Source: DASPPM01 sp035604475 (GTDB lineage Bacteria; Pseudomonadota; Alphaproteobacteria; JACZXZ01). Taken from it: 12,486 nucleotides of DNA. Positions within the stretch are counted from its first letter, which is position 1; each line of letters begins with the position of its first letter. Location of the stretch: contig DATNIJ010000114.1 in NCBI GenBank assembly GCA_035604475.1, positions 1 through 12,486 of the forward strand, in the 5' to 3' direction. Below are positions 1 through 7,208 of the stretch, in pieces. A program made the position numbers and the translations under genes. A model generated the notes under the pieces. It was given only the letters and a program-made list of their open reading frames with translations. It was not told the origin of the DNA and searched no databases.

Positions 1-744
1 CTCCGCCACCACCGCGCGGCGGCCGTAGCTCGTCTGCTCGAGCGGCACGCCCTCCTGGCGGCGCTTGGCGATATAGATGAAGGCGCGGCCATAGGGGCCG
101 AGCACCCATTTGTAGGTCGGGAAGAGGAGGAAATCGGGATCGAGCGTCTTGACATCGAGCCTCATGACGCCGGCGCCGTGCGTCGCATCGACGAGCAGGG
201 CCGCACCCCGCGCGCGCAACGCCGAAGCTATGCGGTCGAGATCGACCACCCCGCCGTCGGACCAGTGCACCGAGGAGATCGAGGCGAGTGCCGTCGGCGC
301 TGCTCCCGGGCGCTCGATCGCGGCGATGAGCGCTGCGCTCCAGTCGCCGTCCTCCGGCCGACGCACCGTCTCGACGGCGAAGCGCGCCGTAGGAGCGCGC
401 GTCAGCCATTCCAGGACCGGCGAGGAGTGGTCGTTCTCCAACACGAGCACGCGCGAGCCCGCCGGCACATCCAGCACTTTGCCGGCCGTGGCGACGCCGT
501 AAGCGACCGAGGAAATCAGCGCCACGTCTTCGGGATCGGCGTTGATCAGCCCTGCCGCGGCGCGGCGCGCGCGCTCGTGCTGCTGCGAAGCGAACGCGGC
601 ATCGATTTTCCACGGCTGTCCCTTGCGCACAGCACCCATGCGCCCGGCTTCCTGCACGGCACGCGGCAGCGGGCTCCAGGAGGCGGCGTTGAGATAGCAG
701 ATCTCGCGCGGAATATCGAAGAGCGCGCGTTGCGATGGTAGCAT
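1..744 (-). CDS. Class V PLP-dependent aminotransferase, partial (N-terminal 248 residues)
   Basis: The minus-strand frame is open from ATG at 744 to the left edge, giving 248 residues without a stop. The protein has the fold-type I class V hallmarks. LLVDATHGAG (about 183-192) carries the cofactor-binding Asp (D186). FPTYKWVLGPYG (208-219) carries the probable Schiff-base Lys (K212). SSVHWSDGGVVDL (about 157-169) is the usual stretch before them. The family includes cysteine desulfurases and isopenicillin-N-epimerase-like enzymes. The TYKW-LGPYG context favours the epimerase/aminotransferase-like branch over SufS or IscS, but the substrate cannot be assigned. The C-terminal part lies outside the window. 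ATG 744 is the first Met before the conserved start; the Shine-Dalgarno match is weak (AGGCAGGG about 8 nt upstream), and an in-frame TTG further upstream is possible. The gene is divergent from the liv operon across a 424-nt gap, so a shared regulatory region is possible. Confidence 0.9.
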   Translation of the reverse strand, partial: MLPSQRALFDIPREICYLNAASWSPLPRAVQEAGRMGAVRKGQPWKIDAAFASQQHERARRAAAGLINADPEDVALISSVAYGVATAGKVLDVPAGSRVLVLENDHSSPVLEWLTRAPTARFAVETVRRPEDGDWSAALIAAIERPGAAPTALASISSVHWSDGGVVDLDRIASALRARGAALLVDATHGAGVMRLDVKTLDPDFLLFPTYKWVLGPYGRAFIYIAKRRQEGVPLEQTSYGRRAVVAE

Positions 745-786
745 GCCGATGCCCTGCCTAGTGCCGACACTCAAAAATTCTCGCGT

Positions 787-886
787 CCCCCCCTCCCTAC
801 CCTCCCCCTCAAGGGGGGAGGGGAAATTTTGTCGTTATGCGAGAAGCACCCCCTCCCCCCTTGAGGGGGAGGGTTGGGGTGGGGGG
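787..886. repeat. G/C-rich inverted repeat with G-quadruplex-type runs on both strands
   Basis: The segment at 799-823 is the exact reverse complement of 850-874: 25 bp per arm with a 26-nt AT-richer loop. Pairing continues imperfectly outward to about 787 and 886. Each arm is itself nearly palindromic around a CTCAAG or CTTGAG centre. On the + strand, 865-886 has four G-runs (G5, G3, G4, G6) with loops A, TT and T. On the minus strand, 808-787 has G5, G3, G3, G7 with loops A, TA and A. It lies between divergent genes, 55 nt upstream of the aminotransferase start. Similar G/C-rich palindromes occur as dispersed repeats in alphaproteobacterial genomes. Whether this one is dispersed cannot be judged here. 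Confidence 0.85.
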
Positions 887-1168
887 TGTCTCACATACCC
901 ATGATTCCGAGTGCTAGCGTCACGGCGGTCTTGGTCTAACACGCCGGCTGGCGGCTGGCGAGGACGCCGAATGCATGATCGGCGCCGCGCCCGCCGTCCG
1001 GCATTTCGAGGTCATCGTCAATGACCGGTCGGCGTCGGACTTCCGAAGCGGGCATTTTTTCGCAATATTCGGCTCGCGGCGAGGCAAGACACAAGGTACA
1101 GTCACTCGTCACAGAAACGGTCGGCAGCAAAGCCGGCACATTGCAACCTCGAATGGGAGGCGCATAAC
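887..1168 (+). promoter_or_regulatory. Upstream region of the liv operon, no gene seen
   Basis: No convincing coding frame is present between the G/C-rich repeat and the first liv gene. A 6-5-6 perfect dyad, GGTCAT-cgtca-ATGACC, lies at 1010-1026 and is a possible operator. The only AT-rich stretch is 1053-1070. It would allow a poor sigma70-like match (TTCCGA at 1041-1046, 17-nt spacer, AATATT at 1064-1069), too weak to call with confidence. The ribosome-binding site GGGAGG at 1155-1160 sits 8 nt before the ATG at 1169 and clearly fixes that start. Confidence 0.35.
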
Positions 1169-2416
1169 ATGACATTTATCAAGACTTGGGCGTTTGCGAC
1201 GCTCGCGGTCGCGGCCCTTGCGGGTACTTCGGCGGCTCAAGCAGCGGAGACCAAGGGCGGCGTCACCGACGACATCGGCGTGCTCGCGATCCCGAAGGGG
1301 GCCCCGATCCAGTTCGGCGGCTATTGGGTCATGTCGGGTGCGGATTCCGCCCTCGGCATCGACGCCAAGCGCGGGGTCGAGATCGCCTTCAAGGACCACG
1401 GCGGCATGCTTCTCGGCCATCCCCTGAAGCTCAACGTCGAGGACGACCTGTGCAATGCCGAGGGCGGCCAGACGGCGGCGACGAAGCTCGCGGCAAACCC
1501 CAATACCGCCATCGTGCTGGGCTCGGCCTGCTCGAGTGCGGCGACGCCGGCGGCCCCCATCCTGTGGAAGGCCGGCATCAGCGATATCGGCACCGCGGAC
1601 ACAGCCCCCTCGCTCACCGCACCCGACCGCAAGCCGGAATACGACGGCTTCATGCGGACCTGCTATAGCGACATCGATCAGGGGGCCGCAGACTCGAAAT
1701 ACCTCTACGACGTGCTCAAGGCGCGGAAGGTGGTGACCATCCACGACGGCAGCCCCTATGCGCAACAGCTCGCCCTGGTGATGGCGGACAACTTCAAGAA
1801 GATGGGCGGCACCGTGCTCTCGGTCGAGGCCGTGGCGCCGACCGACGTCGACATGCATCCCGTGCTCACGCGCATCGCGACCGAGAAGCCGGATGTCATC
1901 TACGCGCCGATCTTCGTCGCCGCGGGCGCACAGCTCCTGCGTCAGTCCAAGGAGATCCCCGGCCTCGAGAAGGTTCCGCTCATCGGCAGCTCGGGACAGA
2001 TGGCCCCCGACATGATCGAGGCCGCACGCGCTTCCATCGTCGGCTACCGTATCACCTACCCAGACCTCTCGCCGGAAGCCATGGGCAAGGGCTATCCCAA
2101 GTTCGTCGAGGATTACAAGAAGGCCTATGGCGAGGCCCCCATCTCGGGCTACCACGCCAATGCCTATGACGCGGCCGAGCTGGCGATGAAGGGGATCGAG
2201 AAGGTCGCCAAGACCGACGCCAGCGGCACCACCTACATCGGCCGCAAGGCGCTCCGCGACGCGCTCCGCGCGACCACCTTCGAGGGGGTCAGCGGCCCGA
2301 TCAAGTGCGACGCCTACGGCGAGTGCGCGCAGTTCAAGCCCGCGGTCTACGAATTCACCAACGGCGATCCCAAGACCTACAAGATCGGCGACAATCCGAA
2401 GAAGATTTGGCCCTGA
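1169..2416 (+). CDS. Periplasmic substrate-binding protein of a branched-chain amino acid-type ABC transporter
   Basis: This is a 415-residue periplasmic binding protein of the Peripla_BP_6/LivJ-like family, the substrate-capturing part of the importer encoded downstream. The N-terminus is a classical signal peptide: one Lys at position 5, a hydrophobic core at 7-19, and a likely signal peptidase I site after AQA (residue 25). Family features follow, including GVEIAFKDHGGMLLGHPLKL (69-88), the D/E-rich EDDLC and the IHDGSPYAQ region (191-199). There are five cysteines: C95, C121, C165, C380 and C386. C95 and C121 are spaced about as in the E. coli LivJ disulfide, and C380/C386 could form a second one (inference). 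It is diverged from classical LivJ, so the ligand may be a branched-chain amino acid, amide, urea-like or aromatic compound. A strong SD precedes it, and a hairpin before livH probably keeps its expression above that of the membrane genes. Confidence 0.9.
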   Translation: MTFIKTWAFATLAVAALAGTSAAQAAETKGGVTDDIGVLAIPKGAPIQFGGYWVMSGADSALGIDAKRGVEIAFKDHGGMLLGHPLKLNVEDDLCNAEGGQTAATKLAANPNTAIVLGSACSSAATPAAPILWKAGISDIGTADTAPSLTAPDRKPEYDGFMRTCYSDIDQGAADSKYLYDVLKARKVVTIHDGSPYAQQLALVMADNFKKMGGTVLSVEAVAPTDVDMHPVLTRIATEKPDVIYAPIFVAAGAQLLRQSKEIPGLEKVPLIGSSGQMAPDMIEAARASIVGYRITYPDLSPEAMGKGYPKFVEDYKKAYGEAPISGYHANAYDAAELAMKGIEKVAKTDASGTTYIGRKALRDALRATTFEGVSGPIKCDAYGECAQFKPAVYEFTNGDPKTYKIGDNPKKIWP

Positions 2417-2442
2417 TCGTCTGCCTCGATAGGTCTCATAAC

Positions 2443-2482
2443 CCGCGGTGGCGCCTTGCGGCGCCATCGCGGCTGTTTTATT
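2443..2482 (+). terminator. Intercistronic hairpin with short T-rich tail (partial terminator or mRNA stabiliser)
   Basis: CCGCGGTGGCGCC (2443-2455) pairs with 2460-2472 across a TTGC loop: 13 bp, with a single G-U pair in the RNA. It is followed by CTGTTTTATTG, a short and interrupted U-tract. It lies 27 nt after the binding-protein stop and 10 nt before the livH start region. Such hairpins after the first gene of binding-protein operons are known to cause partial termination or protect the 3' end of the upstream mRNA, so that the binding protein is made in excess. Which of the two applies here is inference. Confidence 0.7.
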
Positions 2483-2491
2483 GATTGACCG

Positions 2492-3604
2492 GTGATGCGC
2501 CGCCCTAATCCCGAGGACGCACCCGCGGGCCGGACCTGGATACCGCGGCTGAGCTCGCTCGCCCGCTTTACCTTCGTCGACGTCATCCTCTGGGCGCTGC
2601 GCATCGGCGTGGTCTTCGTCGTCGTCGGCGGCACGATCGGGACCCTGCTCAAGGGCCGCTACGATGCCGCCCAATGGTTCGACTTCCTCGTCTTCGGGCT
2701 CACCATCGGCAGCGTCTACGCCCTGATCGCGCTCGGCTACACCATGGTCTACGGCGTCCTGCGCCTGATCAATTTCGCCCATGGCGACATCATGATGACG
2801 GGGGCGTTCGCCGGCTATTACGTGGCTTCCGAATTTGCCGAGGACGGGCTACTCGACCGCAGTCCCGTGCTGGCGATGGTCGTCATCCTCACCGCGGCCG
2901 TCGCCGTCTCCACGACCATCGCCGTGCTCACCGAGCGGATCGCCTACCGCCCCTTCCGGCACGTGCGCGGCTTCGCACCCCTCATTTGCGCGATCGGCGT
3001 GTCGTTCTTCCTCGAGCAGACCTTCCGCGGCGCCTTGGGTGCCAGCATCCGGGCGTACCCGGATCCGAAATGGCAGCACGCGATGATCAAAGTCTTCGGC
3101 TTCGGCGTGCCCCGGGTCGAGGCCTTGGTGGTGGTCGCCGCGATCGTCTCGATGATCGTGCTCTACCTCGTCGTCCAGCGCACGCGGATGGGGACGGCCA
3201 TGCGCGCCGTCTCCGAGGACACCGACGCGGCGGCCATGATGGGCATCGACGTGAACAAGGTGGTGGTCTTCACCTTCGCCCTCGGCGGCATCATGGCCGG
3301 CATCGCAGGCGTGTGTTACGCCTTCGTCTTCAAGCAGGTGTACTTCTTCATGGGCTTCACGCCGGGGATCAAGGCCTTCGGTGCGGCCGTGCTGGGCGGC
3401 ATCGGCAGCGTACCCGGTGCGATGCTCGGCGGCTTTTTCCTCGGCCTCGTCGAGTCGATCGGGCCCGCCCTCTTCCTCGACGGGATCGGCATTACGGCAC
3501 CCTATCAGCTGCGCGATCTCATCGCCTTCACGCTCCTCATCATGGTCCTCATCTTCCGGCCCTACGGCATACTCGGTGAGCGCATGGCGAAGAAGCGGGC
3601 ATAG
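2492..3604 (+). CDS. livH: Branched-chain amino acid ABC transporter inner-membrane permease, LivH type
   Basis: This is a 370-residue permease of the BPD_transp_2 family. With LivM it forms the transmembrane channel that the LivG/LivF ATPases drive. The core begins near residue 64 with the family pattern LTIGSVYALIALGYTMVYGV, followed by RLINFAHGDIMM (91-102). The ATPase-coupling loop is at about 234-265 (GTAMRAVSEDTDAAAMMGID). LGGIGSVPGAMLGG (301-314) and a C-terminal RPYGILGE complete the match. E. coli LivH has 308 residues; the excess is an N-terminal extension with one extra hydrophobic segment (31-53). The start is uncertain: GTG 2492 and ATG 2495 are adjacent, and neither has a recognisable SD. 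Translation may depend on the upstream hairpin region or be inefficient. The stop is 2 nt before livM, implying translational coupling. Confidence 0.93.
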   Translation: MMRRPNPEDAPAGRTWIPRLSSLARFTFVDVILWALRIGVVFVVVGGTIGTLLKGRYDAAQWFDFLVFGLTIGSVYALIALGYTMVYGVLRLINFAHGDIMMTGAFAGYYVASEFAEDGLLDRSPVLAMVVILTAAVAVSTTIAVLTERIAYRPFRHVRGFAPLICAIGVSFFLEQTFRGALGASIRAYPDPKWQHAMIKVFGFGVPRVEALVVVAAIVSMIVLYLVVQRTRMGTAMRAVSEDTDAAAMMGIDVNKVVVFTFALGGIMAGIAGVCYAFVFKQVYFFMGFTPGIKAFGAAVLGGIGSVPGAMLGGFFLGLVESIGPALFLDGIGITAPYQLRDLIAFTLLIMVLIFRPYGILGERMAKKRA

Positions 3605-3606
3605 GC

Positions 3607-5412
3607 ATGACGGCCGCGGCGACCCGTCCCGCAGCCGGCAGCGAGCGAAGGGCGCCGTCCCCTCTCCGGCGAGCGGTGACCCTGGGACTCGGCTTCGGCG
3701 CCGTCGCCGTCTATATCGCCGTCGTCGGCATCCTGCCGATGATGAACGCGCGCTGGATTGTCGTCGGCGTGGTGTCGCTCGGCCATGCGGTGCTAGTCGC
3801 GATCGGGCTCGGTGCCGGCGCCGCCGTGGCCAAGCGCCGCGGCGCCCGCGCCTTCGGCCCGCTCATGCTGCAGAGTGCCGTCGCCGGTGTCATCGCCGGC
3901 GGCTTCCTCGCCGCCCTCGTGACGGCGATACAGCTTTTCGACCTCCGGGTGATCTTCGTCGCACTCTCGCCGGCACTCTTCCAGGCGCTCACCTTCGGGC
4001 TCGGCCTGCCGCTCGGCACCCTCCTCCTGGCGGCCGCCGGGGCCTTGCTCGGCGTGCTGGGCGCCGCCCTCTCGCTAGCCCCTGCTACTCTCCGCCGGCC
4101 CGTCCTTCTCGGCTTTGCCTTCGTCGTCTTCTTCGGCGTCTTCCAGGAACTCATCCAAATCATGATGCAGTACGGCGCCTTCGTCGGCGCGCTCCGCGAC
4201 GCGATCTACACCTGGGAAGGTCTCGCCCCGCAGGGTGCGGTCGCGATCTTCGTGGTGACGGCACTCGCGGCATACATATGGACGAAGACGATGCACGACG
4301 CGGTGCGCCGGCGGACGGCGCGATTTACCCCAACCCAGCGCGCTTACGCCACGGCCGCAAAGATCGCCGGCGGGGTGCTGCTTCTCGTGCTTTTCCCAAT
4401 CGTGGCCGGCTCCTACATCGGCCAGGTCATGATGCTGGTCGGGCTCTATACCCTGATGGGCATGGGCCTCAATCTCGAAGTCGGGCTCGCCGGCCTGCTC
4501 GACCTCGGCTTCGTCGCCTTCTTCGCCGTCGGCGCCTATACGACGGCCATTCTGACCGCCGACAGCTCCCATGCGCTCGCAAGCTACACGGTGCTGCCGA
4601 GCCTTACCTATTGGGAGGCGATGCCGATCGCGGTCGTCTTCTCGGTGATCGGCGGCGTGCTCTTCGGCATCCCCGTGCTCGGCGTGCGCGGCGACTATCT
4701 CGCCGTCGCCACGATGGGCCTCGGCGAGATCGTGCGGGTCACCGTGCAGTCCGACATGGCGGCCCCCCTCCTCGCGGGTGCCCAAGGCATCCTGCAGATT
4801 CCCAAGCCGCGGATCTTCGGCTTCGAGCTGGGCGACCCGGTCGACCTCTTCTTCGTGACCCTTGCGGCCTCGGCACTTGCGGCCTACTGCGCGTGGCGCC
4901 TCGAGAACTCGCGCCTGGGCCGGGCCTGGATGGCGGTGCGCGACGATGAGGACGTGGCCCAGGCGCTCGGCATCAACCTCGTCAAGGTCAAGCTCCTCGC
5001 CTACGGGCTGGGGGCCGCCTTCGCCGGACTTTCCGGCTCGATCTTCGCGACCATGCTGACCTCGATCTATCCGAGCAGCTTCCAGCTCCTCATCTCGATC
5101 AACGTGCTGGCGCTGATCATCGTCGGCGGCATGGGTAGCCTACCCGGCGTCGTCTTGGGTGCCGTCGCCCTTGTCGGCTTGCCGGAGCTCTTGCGCGAGT
5201 TCGGCGAGTACCGCTATCTCTTCTATGGAGCAGCCCTCATCATCATGATGCGCATCAGGCCCGAAGGCCTGTGGCCGTCGGCGGCGCGCCGACGCGAGTT
5301 GCGCGACGCTGCGGGCGAGACGGCGGTCGAGAGCGGGGATGCGCCCGCGGGCGACGATGCGACAACGACCGGCGACACGAGCGTGCCACGCGTCGAAACA
5401 GCGGTGAGATAG
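3607..5412 (+). CDS. livM: Branched-chain amino acid ABC transporter inner-membrane permease, LivM type, with long N-terminal membrane extension
   Basis: This is a 601-residue second permease of the importer. The BPD_transp_2 core spans about 270-558. It includes GLAGLLDLGFVAFFAVGAYT (293-312), VRGDYLAVATMGLGEIVR (360-377), a coupling loop at 436-466 (LGRAWMAVRDDEDVAQALGI) and VGGMGSLPGVVLGA (506-519). The protein is much longer than E. coli LivM (425 residues). Residues 1-250 add about five to seven hydrophobic segments (near 23-45, 50-75, 84-110, 114-156, 165-187, 209-226), with basic loops at 76-81 and 233-239. A 40-residue polar, acidic, probably disordered tail follows residue 560. I recognise no named domain in the N-terminal part. 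The ATG lies 2 nt after the livH stop, with only a weak SD inside the end of livH, so coupled translation is likely. The frame is continuous, so this is not two genes joined by a sequencing error. Confidence 0.92.
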   Translation: MTAAATRPAAGSERRAPSPLRRAVTLGLGFGAVAVYIAVVGILPMMNARWIVVGVVSLGHAVLVAIGLGAGAAVAKRRGARAFGPLMLQSAVAGVIAGGFLAALVTAIQLFDLRVIFVALSPALFQALTFGLGLPLGTLLLAAAGALLGVLGAALSLAPATLRRPVLLGFAFVVFFGVFQELIQIMMQYGAFVGALRDAIYTWEGLAPQGAVAIFVVTALAAYIWTKTMHDAVRRRTARFTPTQRAYATAAKIAGGVLLLVLFPIVAGSYIGQVMMLVGLYTLMGMGLNLEVGLAGLLDLGFVAFFAVGAYTTAILTADSSHALASYTVLPSLTYWEAMPIAVVFSVIGGVLFGIPVLGVRGDYLAVATMGLGEIVRVTVQSDMAAPLLAGAQGILQIPKPRIFGFELGDPVDLFFVTLAASALAAYCAWRLENSRLGRAWMAVRDDEDVAQALGINLVKVKLLAYGLGAAFAGLSGSIFATMLTSIYPSSFQLLISINVLALIIVGGMGSLPGVVLGAVALVGLPELLREFGEYRYLFYGAALIIMMRIRPEGLWPSAARRRELRDAAGETAVESGDAPAGDDATTTGDTSVPRVETAVR

Positions 5413-5416
5413 GAGG
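5411..5416 (+). promoter_or_regulatory. Ribosome-binding site AGGAGG overlapping the livM stop codon
   Basis: AGGAGG begins at the second base of the livM TAG stop (5410-5412) and stands 5 nt before GTG 5422. It is the best SD in the operon and decides the GTG start of livG; the next Met (residue 14) lies too far inside the conserved N-terminal strand. Because it overlaps the stop, ribosomes finishing livM can restart directly. Confidence 0.8.
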
Positions 5417-5421
5417 CCGCG

Positions 5422-6270
5422 GTGACAGCAGCGGCGACCCTCGTCACCAATCGACTGACGATGCGCTTCGGCGGCCTCACCGCCGTGGGAGAGCTCGACC
5501 TCCGGGTGCGCGAGCGCGCCATCCACAGCATCATCGGCCCCAACGGCGCGGGAAAGACCACCGTATTCAACTGCATCATGCAGATCCTGCGGCTGACGGA
5601 AGGACAGATCTGGTTTTGCGGGGAGCGCATCGACGGCCTGACGCCGGACCGGGTCGCCGCGGCCGGGATCAGCCGCACCTACCAGAACATCAGGCTATTC
5701 CGCAACATCACGGCAATCGAGAATCTGCTCGTCGGCATGCACCTCCACCTCAAGTCGAGCTGGTGGGGCGCGCTTTTGAACACACGGCATACGCGGCGGG
5801 ACGAGCGCGAGGCGTATGAGGAGGCATTGAAACTCCTCCATTTCGTCGGCTTGCGCGGTCGCGGCGACGTGCTCGCCCGCAATCTTGCCTATGGCGAGCA
5901 GCGGCGCCTCGAGGTCGGGCGCGCGCTCGCGACCCGCCCGAAGCTCCTCATGCTCGACGAGCCGACCGCCGGCATGAACCCGCACGAGACTTTGGACATG
6001 ATGGCATTCATCAAGAAAGTGCGCGACCAGTTCGGGCTGACCATCCTCCTCATCGAGCACCAGATGCGCGTCGTCATGGGGATGTCGGACGTGGTGACGG
6101 TGCTCGACCATGGCGTGAAGATCGCCGAGGGACTCCCGGCGGAGATCCAAAAAGACGCGAAGGTGATCGAGGCCTACCTCGGCAGCCCCAAGGCGGCTCC
6201 CGCCGCCGTCCGTCGGCACGCGGCCGAGCACCTGACCGACATGCCTGACGCTCCCAAGGAGGTGCGCTAG
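5422..6270 (+). CDS. livG: Branched-chain amino acid ABC transporter ATP-binding protein, LivG type
   Basis: This is a 282-residue cytoplasmic ATPase that pairs with LivF to power LivHM. It has the Walker A motif GPNGAGKT (39-46), a Q-loop TYQN with Q88, the signature LAYGEQ (155-160), the Walker B LLMLDE (175-180), a D-loop region TAGMNP and the switch H213 in LLIEHQM. The Ala in the signature (LAYGEQ rather than LSxGQ) is seen in other LivG proteins and does not suggest loss of function. The C-terminal motif VIEAYLG is typical of LivG. After it, 28 further residues form a basic, Ala/Pro-containing tail. E. coli LivG has 255 residues. The gene starts with GTG and has a strong SD overlapping the end of livM. 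LivF follows after 27 nt. Confidence 0.95.
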   Translation: MTAAATLVTNRLTMRFGGLTAVGELDLRVRERAIHSIIGPNGAGKTTVFNCIMQILRLTEGQIWFCGERIDGLTPDRVAAAGISRTYQNIRLFRNITAIENLLVGMHLHLKSSWWGALLNTRHTRRDEREAYEEALKLLHFVGLRGRGDVLARNLAYGEQRRLEVGRALATRPKLLMLDEPTAGMNPHETLDMMAFIKKVRDQFGLTILLIEHQMRVVMGMSDVVTVLDHGVKIAEGLPAEIQKDAKVIEAYLGSPKAAPAAVRRHAAEHLTDMPDAPKEVR

Positions 6271-6297
6271 CTCCGGCCGGCGCAAAGCGAGACAGTC

Positions 6298-7005
6298 ATG
6301 GCTCTTCTCGAGATCGACGACATCCACGTCTTCTACGACAGCATCGAGGCCCTCAAGGGGATTTCGATCGCCGTGGAGTCGAAGCAGATCGTCACACTCG
6401 TCGGCGCCAACGGCGCCGGCAAGACGACGACCTTGCACGCGATCAGCGGCTTGCTCCGTCCGCGCAGCGGTCAGATCCGCCTCGCCGGCGAGAGCCTCGG
6501 CGAAATGCCGCCGCATGAGATTGCCGGGAGGGGTGTCATGCAAGTCCCGGAGGGGCGCCGCATCTTCGCGCGCCTCACGGTCGAGGAGAATCTGGCCATG
6601 GGTGCCTTCACCCGATCCGATCGGCAGGGCATCGCGGAGGACAAGGAGCGCATGCTCACCCTCTTTCCCCGTCTGCGCGAGCGGTTGAAGCAAGTCGCAG
6701 GCACGCTCTCGGGCGGGGAGCAGCAGATGGTGGCGACGGCGCGCGCGCTCATGGGCCGACCGCGCGTGTTGCTCATGGACGAGCCGAGCATGGGGCTTTC
6801 GCCCGTCTTGGTCGATCAGGTGTTCGAGACCATCCGCGCGATCAACGAGCAGGGTGTGACCATCCTGCTCGTCGAGCAGAACGCGCTGATGGCGCTCGGC
6901 ATTGCGGATTACGGCTACGTCATGGAAAGCGGCCGCATCGTGCTGACCGGGCGCGGGCAGGATCTGCTCGCCGACGAGAACGTGCAGCGCGCATACCTCG
7001 GCTAG
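6298..7005 (+). CDS. livF: Branched-chain amino acid ABC transporter ATP-binding protein, LivF type
   Basis: This is the 235-residue second ATPase of the importer, close to the 237 residues of E. coli LivF. It has the Walker A motif GANGAGKT (36-43), Q82 in VMQVPEGRRIF, the signature LSGGEQ (137-142) and the Walker B VLLMDE (157-162). At the switch position the sequence is LLVEQNA (190-196), with Gln194 where most ABC ATPases have His. This substitution is usual in LivF proteins. The C-terminus NVQRAYLG is also standard. The ATG at 6298 has only a weak purine-rich SD (AGCGAGA). It is the last gene of the operon, and a minus-strand operon converges on it. No classical T-tract terminator follows directly; the nearest strong structure is the double hairpin at 7095-7179. 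Confidence 0.95.
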   Translation: MALLEIDDIHVFYDSIEALKGISIAVESKQIVTLVGANGAGKTTTLHAISGLLRPRSGQIRLAGESLGEMPPHEIAGRGVMQVPEGRRIFARLTVEENLAMGAFTRSDRQGIAEDKERMLTLFPRLRERLKQVAGTLSGGEQQMVATARALMGRPRVLLMDEPSMGLSPVLVDQVFETIRAINEQGVTILLVEQNALMALGIADYGYVMESGRIVLTGRGQDLLADENVQRAYLG

Positions 7006-7040
7006 AGCGGGTTCCGCCTTGATGGGATCGCCAATTTTTC

Positions 7041-7063
7041 TCGTCATCCCCGGGCTTGTCCCT
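7041..7063. repeat. Half of a palindromic dispersed-type repeat
   Basis: TCGTCATCCCCGGGCTTGTC resembles one arm of the 'CGTCATCCCCGGG' palindromic elements found in intergenic regions of alphaproteobacteria. The expected second arm is missing: after position 7063 the sequence diverges. It shares the leading TCGTCAT with the complete element 54 nt downstream, suggesting a decayed copy next to an intact one. This is recognition by pattern only. Confidence 0.45.
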
Positions 7064-7094
7064 ACGGCATGCACACATCTTTCCTCGCATGGTC

Positions 7095-7179
7095 TCGTCA
7101 TTCCCGCGAAAGCGGGAATCCATTCGCTGAAATGGCGGGGTTCTGCCGTTCTGGATGCCCGCTTTCGCGGGCATGACGA
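7095..7179. repeat. REP-like double-hairpin palindrome between convergent operons
   Basis: The left arm 7095-7122 and right arm 7152-7179 are inverted copies of 28 nt with two differences. Each arm also folds alone. The left arm gives ATTCCCGC-GAAA-GCGGGAAT, an 8-bp stem with a GAAA tetraloop. The right arm gives ATGCCCGC-TTTC-GCGGGCAT, whose opposite strand carries the GAAA loop. The two differences between the arms fall at paired positions (T-A in one, G-C in the other), so both hairpins remain perfect. The spacer is 29 nt. Elements of this type are abundant between genes in alphaproteobacteria and are commonly attributed to REP/RAYT-like dispersal. Lying between livF and the convergent cinA-like gene, it may also act as a bidirectional 3' end stabiliser or terminator. 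Confidence 0.85.
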
Positions 7180-7208
7180 ATTTCCTGGGGGTCGATAGCG
7201 GCTTTCGC

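Noticed and set aside
1135..1145. GGCACA followed by TTGCA just before the first liv gene, resembling a sigma54 promoter
   Set aside because: The GG and GC elements are about 8 nt apart instead of about 12, and the site nearly abuts the ribosome-binding site.
1109..2782. A 557-codon open frame on the minus strand opposite the first binding-protein gene
   Set aside because: It is antisense to a clear binding protein, has Asp/Arg/Gly-rich low-information sequence, and arises from G/C bias at third positions of the real gene.
3381..4949. A 522-codon + strand frame overlapping livH and livM out of frame
   Set aside because: It is extremely Arg-rich, overlaps two membrane proteins with firm family matches, and has no SD.
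5422..7005. Atypical LAYGEQ signature in LivG and missing switch His (Gln194) in LivF as signs of inactivation
   Set aside because: Both variants are common in their respective families.
5695..7101. A 468-codon minus-strand frame opposite livG and livF
   Set aside because: Both ATPases on the + strand carry all ABC motifs; the antisense frame resembles no family and is His/Arg/Asp-rich as expected for a shadow frame.
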